51,014 nucleotides of DNA from NCBI RefSeq assembly GCF_001425825.1, contig NZ_LMDM01000021.1, positions 1-51,014 of the forward strand, in the 5' to 3' direction. Below the pieces are notes generated by a model, which worked only from the letters and a program-made list of their open reading frames with translations, was not told the DNA's origin and ran no database searches. Each line of letters starts with the position of its first letter. Position 1 is the first letter of the stretch. Positions 14,876 through 21,937 of this stretch are shown one piece after another. Origin of the DNA: Rhizobacter sp. Root1238. Lineage in GTDB: Bacteria > Pseudomonadota > Gammaproteobacteria > Burkholderiales > Burkholderiaceae_C. The translations under genes were made by a program, and so were the position numbers.

Positions 14876-16259
14876 GGGGCCAGCGCACGGTCACCCGCAG
14901 CCCGCGGCCTTCGGGGCCTTCAAGGCCATCCGCCAGCTCAACCGTCGCCCCATGCCGATCGGCCACCGACTTCACGATGGCCAGCCCCAGCCCACTGCCC
15001 GGCTGCGCCTGGTCGGGCACGCGGAAGAAGCGGTCGAACACGCGCTCGCGCCAATCCGCCGCGATGCCCGGACCGGCATCCTCGACCACCAGCGTCGCAT
15101 CGCCCCCCACCCGCACCGACACCGTCGCCCCGGCCGGCGAGTACTTGATCGCGTTCTCGACCAGGTTGTCGACCAGCGACGTCAGCCCTTCACGCTCGGC
15201 CTCGATCTCGCAGCGCTCGGCGGACACCAGCTCCAGTTCGACACCACGCTGCGTCGCCAGCCCCGACAGCGCCGCCAGCCGGTCCTGCACCAGCCCATCG
15301 AGCGACAGCCGCACGGCCTGCGCGCGCCCGCTGTCGCTGCGCATCAGCCCCAGCAACTGCGCCACCAGCCGGCTCGCCCGCTCACCGCTGCGCACCAGCC
15401 CGTCGAGCAGCTCGGCATCGCGCGCGTCGCCGCGGTGGGCCTGCAGCGCCTCGACGTTGATGCGCATCGCGGCCAGCGGCGTGCGCAGCTCGTGCGCCGC
15501 GTCGGCGATGAAGCTGCGCTCGCGCGCCAGGCTCGCCGCCACGCGCGCGAGCAGCGTGTTCACCGCATCGGCCACCGGCCGCAGCTCGCGGTAGGCGCTG
15601 CCGAAGCGCAGCGGCGCCAGGTCGCCGGGGCTGCGCGTCTCGATCTCCTGCGAGAAGCGGCGCCAGGGCCGCAACGCCAGCCGCACCGACCACCAGGCCG
15701 GCAGCACCAGGAAAGGCAGGCTGATCAGCAGCGGCAGGATCAGGATGCCGCGTTCGCCCAGCGCGAACAGGATCGACACCGCGTGGCCCGAACGGATCAG
15801 CGTGACGCGTGCCGCGGACCGTGCCGACTGCTGCGTGTAGGTGCGCCACGGCAGGCCGTCGATGTCCAGCTTCTCGAGCCGGCGCTGCTGCGTCGTCGGC
15901 ACCACGCCGGGCGAGCCGGGCGAGGCATAGAGCAGCCGGTCGCCGAGCCAGACGTTCATCGACATGCGCAGCGCCAGGTCGTCTTCTTCATGGTTCTCGC
16001 GGCGCTGGAACACGTCGAGCTTGCGCAGCACCTCCTGCAGCTGCTCGGGCCGGTCGGCCAGGCTGTCGACCAGCGCGAGGATCATGTCGGCCCGCGGGCC
16101 CATGTGGCCAGGCTCGAAGATCTCGTCGTAGCGCGCGGTGTCCCAGACGAAATAGGCCATCGCCGCCGACCACAGCAGCAGCACCGTCAGCATCTGCGCC
16201 GCCACCAGGCGGCTGACCAGCGAGCTGCGCAGCCGCTGCCACAACGCCGCGGGCGTCAT
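14868..16259 (-). CDS. Two-component sensor histidine kinase
   Basis: A 463-residue inner-membrane kinase. TM1 is about 15-37 (VSRLVAAQMLTVLLLWSA), the periplasmic sensor is about 40-165 and rich in acidic and His residues (RRENHEEDD), and TM2 is about 170-192. A HAMP-like linker is followed by the phosphoacceptor His256 (ADAAHELRTPLAAM) and the ATPase with N-box LVENAIKYS, G1 EDAGPGI and G2 GSGLGLAIV. It senses an unknown envelope signal and phosphorylates the response regulator encoded just upstream. Its ATG overlaps the regulator stop (ATGA). The family is the QseC/PmrB/TctE type. Confidence 0.93.
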   Translation of the reverse strand: MTPAALWQRLRSSLVSRLVAAQMLTVLLLWSAAMAYFVWDTARYDEIFEPGHMGPRADMILALVDSLADRPEQLQEVLRKLDVFQRRENHEEDDLALRMSMNVWLGDRLLYASPGSPGVVPTTQQRRLEKLDIDGLPWRTYTQQSARSAARVTLIRSGHAVSILFALGERGILILPLLISLPFLVLPAWWSVRLALRPWRRFSQEIETRSPGDLAPLRFGSAYRELRPVADAVNTLLARVAASLARERSFIADAAHELRTPLAAMRINVEALQAHRGDARDAELLDGLVRSGERASRLVAQLLGLMRSDSGRAQAVRLSLDGLVQDRLAALSGLATQRGVELELVSAERCEIEAEREGLTSLVDNLVENAIKYSPAGATVSVRVGGDATLVVEDAGPGIAADWRERVFDRFFRVPDQAQPGSGLGLAIVKSVADRHGATVELADGLEGPEGRGLRVTVRWPRD

Positions 16260-16948
16260 GCCCCGCCCTTCGCCGGAGCGGCCCGGTCGATCACGTAGCC
16301 CACGCCGCGCACCGTGCGGATGTAGCCCGGCCCGATCTTGCGGCGCAGGTTGGACATGTGCACGTCGAGCACGTTGCTCTCGTTGTCGAGCCCGCCGGGC
16401 AGCACCTGCTCTTCGAGCACGCGGCGCGTCAGCACGCGGTCGGCGCGCTTCATCAGCAGGCACAGCAGCTCGAACTCGCTGCGCGACAGCTCGACCGCCC
16501 GCTCGTCGACCGTCACGCGCATCGTCGCCTCGTGCAGCGCGAGCTGGCGGATTTCGATCGTGTCGTTGACCAGGCCGAAGCTGCGCCGCGCCAGCGCGCG
16601 CACGCGCGACAGCAGCTCGGCCAGCGCGAACGGCTTCACCATGTAGTCGTCGGCACCGCTGTCGAGCCCGGCCAGGCGGTCTTCGAGCGCATCGCGCGCC
16701 GTCAGGATCAACACCGGCATCGGCAGGCGCTCGCGGCGCAGGCGCGCCAGCAGCGCCAGGCCGTCGCCGTCGGGCAGGCCCAGGTCGAGCAGCACCAGGT
16801 CGCAGGCCTGGGTGTCGATCGCGTGCAGCGCGTCGCCCAGCCGGCGCACCCAGGTGACCTGCAGGCCCTGGTCTTCGAGCGCGATGCGCACGCCGTTGCC
16901 CAGTTCGAGGTCGTCTTCGATCAGCAGGATCTTCATGGCATGGCTCAT
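16256..16948 (-). CDS. OmpR/PhoB-family response regulator
   Basis: A response regulator of about 230 residues. The receiver domain starts MKILLIEDD and has phosphoacceptor Asp in LVLLDLGLPDGDG (Asp51 counted from MKI), a T in LILTAR and K in MVKPF. A winged-helix DNA-binding domain ends with SNLRRKIGPGYIRTVRGVGYV. Possible starts are GTG 16954, ATG 16948 (used) and ATG 16936; no clear ribosome site separates them. It is co-transcribed with the kinase. Two hexamers at 11-bp spacing upstream (16973-16989, reading on the minus strand) suggest autoregulation, and four more lie before the divergent MipA gene. Confidence 0.93.
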   Translation of the reverse strand: MSHAMKILLIEDDLELGNGVRIALEDQGLQVTWVRRLGDALHAIDTQACDLVLLDLGLPDGDGLALLARLRRERLPMPVLILTARDALEDRLAGLDSGADDYMVKPFALAELLSRVRALARRSFGLVNDTIEIRQLALHEATMRVTVDERAVELSRSEFELLCLLMKRADRVLTRRVLEEQVLPGGLDNESNVLDVHMSNLRRKIGPGYIRTVRGVGYVIDRAAPAKGGA

Positions 16949-16972
16949 GGACACCGATTGGAGACGCCGAAC

Positions 16973-16989
16973 CTGAAGGTTCGGTGAAG
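16973..16989 (-). promoter_or_regulatory. Response-regulator box before the two-component operon
   Basis: Read on the minus strand it is CTTCAC-CGAAC-CTTCAG, two hexamers 11 bp apart. This is 15/17 identical to the box at 17014-17030 that faces the opposite gene. Direct hexamers at 11-bp spacing are how PmrA/QseB-type regulators bind. Confidence 0.6.
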
Positions 16990-17013
16990 CCGCGCCGGGG
17001 TCGCGGCGGGCGC

Positions 17014-17052
17014 CTTCATCGAACCTTCATCAACGGTTCAGGTTCGCTTCAG
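17014..17052 (+). promoter_or_regulatory. Array of four hexamers before mipA/ompV-like gene
   Basis: CTTCAT (17014), CTTCAT (17025), GTTCAG (17036) and CTTCAG (17047) occur every 11 bp, one DNA turn, as expected for tandem OmpR-family dimers. The array ends 71 bp before the MipA-like start codon. Confidence 0.6.
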
Positions 17053-17123
17053 GCGGGGTTCCGACACTGCCGTCCATCCCAACGTTTTTCACCTGACCCC
17101 CAAGCAACCGAGCGAGACTCCCG

Positions 17124-17981
17124 ATGTTCACCGATTCCAACGCCTTCCGAAAGACCTGCATGATGCTGCGCCAACGCCTCTTCCATCCGATGACCCCGAC
17201 CCTCCTGACCGGCGCGCTGGCGCTGCTGAGCGCGACGCTCGCGCTGGCAGAGGAACCCGCCGCGCCGGCCGACGACGGCTGGCAGTTCACCGCCGGCCTC
17301 GGCGTCGGCAGCATTCCCAAGTACCCCGGCAGCGCCGAGCACAAGGTGCGCGCCTTCCCGGTGCTGGCCGCCAACCACGGTCGCTACTTCATCGGCGGCG
17401 TGCCCGGCGCCGGCGTGCCGGCCGGCATCGGCGCGTTCATCATCACCGACCCGCACTGGCGCGTCGGCCTGGGCATCGGCGGCGACCTCGAGAAGCCGCG
17501 CAAGGAATCCGATGCCGACCGCCTGCGTGGCCTGGGCGACATCGACGGCACCGCGCTCGGCGCGGTGTTCGCGAGCTACTCCGACGGCTGGTTCACCGCC
17601 CGCGGCAACGTGGTCGGCGACATCGGCGGCAAGCACCAGGGCGGGCGGCTGTCGTTCGACGTCGAGGGCAAGTACGCCCCGGCGCCGGGCCTGATGCTGT
17701 CGGCCGGCCCGGGGGTGACCTGGGCCAGCCGCAGCGCGATGCAGACCTACTTCGGCATCGACGAGCAGCAGGCGGCGCGGTCGGGCCGCGCGGTGTACAC
17801 GCCGCGCTCGGGCATCGAATCGGTGGGCTTCACCGTCGGGGCCGACTACCAGATCGACAAGAAGTGGGGCATCGGCACCCGCGTGTCAACGCGCCGCCTG
17901 CAGCGCGACGCGGCCGACAGCCCGATCACCGAGAAGAAGTCGCAGAACAGCGCCGTGGTGTTCACGGCTTACCGGTTCTGA
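17124..17981 (+). CDS. MipA/OmpV-family outer membrane protein
   Basis: A 285-residue protein. Its signal peptide (PTLLTGALALLSATLALA, then EEPA) is followed by the MipA/OmpV opening WQFTAGLGVGSIPKYPGSAEHKV, alternating beta strands, and a C-terminal strand ending in Phe (VVFTAYRF), the outer-membrane insertion signature. MipA-type proteins are beta-barrels linked to murein synthesis complexes or envelope stress. Start codons at 17124, 17160 and 17163 are all possible; the last two give a more usual signal length. The divergent two-component system and its likely binding array suggest direct control by that regulator. Confidence 0.88.
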   Translation: MFTDSNAFRKTCMMLRQRLFHPMTPTLLTGALALLSATLALAEEPAAPADDGWQFTAGLGVGSIPKYPGSAEHKVRAFPVLAANHGRYFIGGVPGAGVPAGIGAFIITDPHWRVGLGIGGDLEKPRKESDADRLRGLGDIDGTALGAVFASYSDGWFTARGNVVGDIGGKHQGGRLSFDVEGKYAPAPGLMLSAGPGVTWASRSAMQTYFGIDEQQAARSGRAVYTPRSGIESVGFTVGADYQIDKKWGIGTRVSTRRLQRDAADSPITEKKSQNSAVVFTAYRF

Positions 17982-18019
17982 GGCGTTGGTCAGGCTCTGC
18001 GAGTGCTGGGCCGCTTGGC

Positions 18020-18325
18020 TCAGCCCTGTCGGCGCCCGGCCCCATCGCCTTGCTTGCCGCTTGAGCGACCGGTGTCTGGTGAGGCTTGCTGCCCCTGCTC
18101 ATGCCGATGCACCGCGCGATGCATCGACTCCCCGATGCGCGCCCAGTCCGACGCAAGCGCAGCCGCGATCTCCCGACCCGATGCAGGTGGCTCCACCCTC
18201 TGAACGCCGGGCAGTGACGGCGCTTCGTTGTGCACGAACAAGATCACGGGCGACGCCAATCCACGCATGAACCCCCGAGCGAACGCCTCCTTGGGATCCA
18301 ACGCGAAGTCGATGATGAAGCCCAT
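18020..18325 (-). CDS. Hypothetical protein, 101 residues
   Basis: The frame from ATG 18325 gives MGFIIDFALDPKEAFARGFMRG, a hydrophobic SPVILFVHNE segment, a helical region (REIAAALASDWARIGESMHRAV) and a charged Gly/Arg-rich tail. Composition is protein-like and start and stop are clean, but there is no strong ribosome site and I recognise no family. It converges with the MipA-like gene. Confidence 0.45.
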   Translation of the reverse strand: MGFIIDFALDPKEAFARGFMRGLASPVILFVHNEAPSLPGVQRVEPPASGREIAAALASDWARIGESMHRAVHRHEQGQQASPDTGRSSGKQGDGAGRRQG

Positions 18326-18645
18326 GGCCTGGATGCTCCGATGTTGGGTTGCACAGAAATTCTCTCATGCAGCTATGTGACTTCGCAGCGTGCTCGGTTC
18401 CACATGCTGGCGGGCAAATCATTGCAAGTGGTGGCACTTCGAGATGCTGGGGGGATGGGTGTCGATGGTTTCGCAGCGCATGAGGGTCACGCCAGCCAAG
18501 GTCAAGATCATCATCCGATCGACCCATTTACATCCACCCGCCCCCGGTTTCAGCTTTAGTACCATTTAAGTACCACTGAAGGTCCTTCGCGGTTCCAGAC
18601 TTCATGTCGGGAGATGTCTTGCCCGCCAACAACGAAGGAAACTCC
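18326..18645. other. Intergenic region upstream of the metzincin gene
   Basis: About 320 bp without a supported gene. It carries an A+T-richer patch with two AGTACCA repeats 11 bp apart (18558-18575), the likely promoter or operator zone for the gene at 18646. Confidence 0.45.
18555..18576 (+). promoter_or_regulatory. 11-bp direct repeat upstream of protease gene
   Basis: Two copies of TWAGTACCAYT in tandem (AGTACCA at 18558 and 18569), in a locally A+T-rich stretch about 70 bp before the start codon. One-turn spacing fits a transcription-factor site. Confidence 0.35.
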
Positions 18646-20259
18646 ATGAAGATCAACAGGACGGCGTGGGTAGCCGCCGCGTTGCTGGCGGGCTTGCCGC
18701 TCGCGTCGCAGGCGGCATCGGTGTGCTTCTACGAACACGCCAACTACGTCGGCGAGAGCTGGTGCGCCGAGGCCGGCAGCGCGACCACGCCGGCCGGCTG
18801 GAACGACCGGGTGTCGTCGGTTCGCGTGCCCGCGGGATGGTCGGTGACGCTCTACGAGCACATCGCGCAAGGCGGCGCCACGCTCGCGCTGACGGCAGAC
18901 GAGCCGAACCTGGTCAACCGCGCCTTCAACGACAGGCTGTCGTCGTACCGCGTGGTGGCGCCAACCGTGCCCACCGCAGCGGCACCGGTGTGCCTGTACG
19001 AGCATGTCGGCTTCGCCGGTGCATCGCTGTGCCTGGCCGAGGGCAGTGCCTCCCTGCCGGCGGCCTGGACCGACTTCGCCTCCTCGGCGCGCATGCTCGC
19101 CGGCTACCGGGTCGAGCTGTTCGAGCATGCCGGCTTGCAGGGCCGGCGTCTGGTGCTGGCCGCCGACGAGCCCAACCTGGTGCCGAGCGATTTCAACGAT
19201 GTCGCCAGCTCCTACCTCGTGGCCAAGGGCGCGTCGGGCTGCGAGCCGAACTGCACGATCCAGGCCGACGTCATCGCGATCGGCGTGACGAATGCCGCCG
19301 GCCAGGCACCGGCCAAGGGCGATGCGTTGAAGGTGTCGATCACCGTGCGCAACCTGAGCGGCAATGCCGGCACCGTGAAGCTCACGCCGACGCTCGCCAG
19401 CACGCGCTTCAGCGATTTCAGCACCGTGCCGCTGGGCACGATCGAGGTCCCACTGGCCGCCGGCGAGACACGCACCGCATCGTTCGGCGCCGGCCCGTTC
19501 ATCGACGACACCGCGCGCGCCAAGCACTATGCCGTCGGGCGCGGCGCCTACCGCATCGACGGGGTGCGCCTGCAGAGCGGAGGCAGCACCACGGTGGACA
19601 CCGCCTACAGCGGCGCGGCCTTCAGCGTGGCGCCGAGCAGCCACGTGCTGGTGAGCACCGTCTACGACCAGAGCTACTTCACGCGGCTGAACTACACGCG
19701 CTCGCCGGAAATCTTCCTCGGTGAGGTCTTCACGCGGCCTGGCGAGGTCTTCACGCCGACGACCGCCGGTGGCAACGCCGGCACCTACCAGTCCTTCCCG
19801 GGCGGCTTCGATCAGATGATGGGCGTGACGCAGCACTTCCGTGCCATCCCGGGCCTGACGCTGGACACCAGCAAGGGCCTGTGCGAGCAGGCCGCGGCCT
19901 ACGGCGGCAAGGTGCTGGGTCTCGCGCGCGACTGGACCACCGGCGGCTCGGTGCGCACGAGCGTCGACAACCACGGCTTCGACTACCTGATCGCGATGTC
20001 GCCGCAGATGGTGGGCGGCGTGGCCTGCGGATGGCTCGGCGTGCAGGTGAGCGGGCAGTTCTTGTTCGACATGTCGATGAACCGCACGCAGATCCTCGCG
20101 GTGCACGAGTCGGGCCACCTGTTCGGCGCGCCGCACTGCGATCCCTTGCAGGGCTACGTGATGTGCGCCGGCGAGCTGCACGACCATTACCGGCAGAACG
20201 GGATGTACGTGTGGCACCGCGTGTCGCGCGACGCGATGAAGGGCACTTTGTTCGACTGA
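18646..20259 (+). CDS. Secreted beta/gamma-crystallin plus metzincin-type metalloprotease
   Basis: A 537-residue protein with signal peptide MKINRTAWVAAALLAGLPLASQA. Two beta/gamma-crystallin-like domains (about 25-104 and 113-193) each contain a VCFYEHANYVG or VCLYEHVGFAG opening and paired Greek-key motifs ending NDRVSS, NDRLSSY or NDVASSY. A CARDB-like beta domain (about 205-330) follows, with VTNAAGQAPAKGDALKVSIT. The catalytic region carries the metzincin zinc motif HESGHLFGAPH (His487, Glu488, His491, His497) and a Met-turn candidate (YVMCAGE, Met506). It should be a zinc endopeptidase outside the cell. AAGGAA precedes the ATG at 18646. Confidence 0.83.
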   Translation: MKINRTAWVAAALLAGLPLASQAASVCFYEHANYVGESWCAEAGSATTPAGWNDRVSSVRVPAGWSVTLYEHIAQGGATLALTADEPNLVNRAFNDRLSSYRVVAPTVPTAAAPVCLYEHVGFAGASLCLAEGSASLPAAWTDFASSARMLAGYRVELFEHAGLQGRRLVLAADEPNLVPSDFNDVASSYLVAKGASGCEPNCTIQADVIAIGVTNAAGQAPAKGDALKVSITVRNLSGNAGTVKLTPTLASTRFSDFSTVPLGTIEVPLAAGETRTASFGAGPFIDDTARAKHYAVGRGAYRIDGVRLQSGGSTTVDTAYSGAAFSVAPSSHVLVSTVYDQSYFTRLNYTRSPEIFLGEVFTRPGEVFTPTTAGGNAGTYQSFPGGFDQMMGVTQHFRAIPGLTLDTSKGLCEQAAAYGGKVLGLARDWTTGGSVRTSVDNHGFDYLIAMSPQMVGGVACGWLGVQVSGQFLFDMSMNRTQILAVHESGHLFGAPHCDPLQGYVMCAGELHDHYRQNGMYVWHRVSRDAMKGTLFD

Positions 20260-20322
20260 ACGCTCAAGTGGCGCGCGCTTCGGTCGACAACCCGAAGAGC
20301 CCTTCACCCCCGGCCACGACCC

Positions 20323-21852
20323 ATGCGTTCACTGCGATTGACCCTGGTTCTCCTCATCGGCTCGGGCATCGCCGCGGCCAGCGTGCTGATGGCGGTGTCG
20401 CTGTGGGGCGCCGGCGCGGCGGCCGATGCGGCCCAGCGCACCTTCGTCGCGAAGGACGTCACCGCCGACATCCTGCCGCCGCCGATGTACCTGATCGAGC
20501 TGCGGCTGGTGCTCTCGCAGGCGGTCGAAGGCAGCATCGCGCCCGAGAAGGCGCAGGCCGAGGCGGCTCGCCTGGAAAGGGAATACCAGGAGCGGGTCGC
20601 CTACTGGCGCGCCCACCCGCCGTATGGCCTGGAAGCGCAGTTGCTGGGCCCGCAGCACGAGGCCGGCGAACGCTTCATTGCGGCGTCGCGCGCGGTGCTG
20701 AAGGCCACTGCCACTGGCGACGCCTCCGCCGCGCAGGCGGCCCTGAAATCGGCCGACGCGCTGTACCTGCAGCACCGCGCCGGCGTCGACGCCACGGTCA
20801 AGGCCTCGACCGCCTTTGCCGACGCGGCCTCGGCCACCTTCGATGCGACGCTCACGCGCGTGGCGTGGTCGCAATGGAGCGTCTTCGCCGCGGCCGCCGT
20901 GCTGCTGCTCGGCTTCGGCCGCTTCGCGTGGAAGTCGGTGTGGGGCCAGGTCGGCGGCGAACCGGCCGACGTGGCGGCGGTGGCCAATGCCGTCGCGGCC
21001 GGCGACCTGCGCCAGCGCGTGCCGCTGGCGCCTGGCGACGACACCAGCATCATGGCCGCGATGGCGGCGATGTGCGAACGGCTGACGCAGGTGGTGGCCA
21101 CCGTGCGCGCCAGCAGCGATTCGATCGCGACCGGCTCGCAGCAGATCGCGCGCGGCAACGCCGACCTGAGCCAGCGCACCGAGCTGCAGGCCGGCAACCT
21201 GCAGCAGACCGCCGCGTCGATGGAACAGCTGACCGGCGCCCTGAAAGCCAGTGCCGATGCAGCCCGCAGCGCGGCGCTGCTCGCCGCCGAGGCAGGCGCG
21301 GCCGCGAGCCAGGGCGGCGCGGCGGTGCAGCAGGTGGTGCACACGATGGACAGCATCGCCGAGGGCTCGCAGAAGATCGGCCAGATCGTCTCGGTGATCG
21401 ATGGCATCGCGTTCCAGACCAACATCCTGGCGCTCAACGCGGCGGTGGAAGCGGCGCGTGCCGGCGAGCAGGGCCGCGGCTTCGCGGTGGTGGCCGCCGA
21501 GGTGCGCGCGCTGGCACAGCGCAGTGCCGCGGCAGCCAAGGAAATCAAGTCGCTGATCGGCTCGAGCGTCGAACGCGTGCAGGCCGGTGCCGAGCTGGTG
21601 AACAGCGCCGGCCGCCACATGGGCGGCATGGTCGAACAGGTGCAGCGCGTGGCCGGCCTGATCGCCGAGATGGGCCAGGCCAGCCAGCAGCAGACGGCGG
21701 GCGTCGACCAGCTGAACGCGACGGTGGCCGGGCTGGACGAAGCCACCCAGCGCAATGCCGCGCTGGTCGAGCAATCGGCCGCTGCCGCCGACAGCCTGCA
21801 TGTGCAGGCGCACCAGCTGGTGGCGGCGGTCGGGGTGTTCCGCCTGGCCTGA
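20323..21852 (+). CDS. Methyl-accepting chemotaxis protein
   Basis: A 509-residue receptor with TM1 about 5-27, a helical periplasmic domain of about 155 residues, TM2 about 187-203 ([17 protein letters not shown]), a HAMP-like linker ([16 protein letters not shown]) and a long signalling coiled coil. The hairpin tip is [20 protein letters not shown] followed by [21 protein letters not shown], the invariant MCP motif that contacts CheA/CheW. There is no C-terminal CheR-docking pentapeptide. The ligand is unknown. It sits 63 bp after the metzincin gene on the same strand; no other chemotaxis genes are nearby. Confidence 0.95.
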   Translation: MRSLRLTLVLLIGSGIAAASVLMAVSLWGAGAAADAAQRTFVAKDVTADILPPPMYLIELRLVLSQAVEGSIAPEKAQAEAARLEREYQERVAYWRAHPPYGLEAQLLGPQHEAGERFIAASRAVLKATATGDASAAQAALKSADALYLQHRAGVDATVKASTAFADAASATFDATLTRVAWSQWSVFAAAAVLLLGFGRFAWKSVWGQVGGEPADVAAVANAVAAGDLRQRVPLAPGDDTSIMAAMAAMCERLTQVVATVRASSDSIATGSQQIARGNADLSQRTELQAGNLQQTAASMEQLTGALKASADAARSAALLAAEAGAAASQGGAAVQQVVHTMDSIAEGSQKIGQIVSVIDGIAFQTNILALNAAVEAARAGEQGRGFAVVAAEVRALAQRSAAAAKEIKSLIGSSVERVQAGAELVNSAGRHMGGMVEQVQRVAGLIAEMGQASQQQTAGVDQLNATVAGLDEATQRNAALVEQSAAAADSLHVQAHQLVAAVGVFRLA

Positions 21853-21893
21853 GCCGTAACAAAGCCGTGACAGCTTCGCCTGCGCGCCGCAGG

Positions 21894-21899
21894 TAAGCT
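21894..21899 (+). promoter_or_regulatory. Candidate -10 box before the Ser/Thr kinase gene
   Basis: TAAGCT followed by CGCC, about 39 bp upstream of the kinase ATG. It resembles the -10-like boxes before tRNA-Ser and the CDF gene. Confidence 0.3.
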
Positions 21900-21937
21900 C
21901 GCCCTCCCCGCCCCCACCGGGCGGACAGGGAGCCTCG

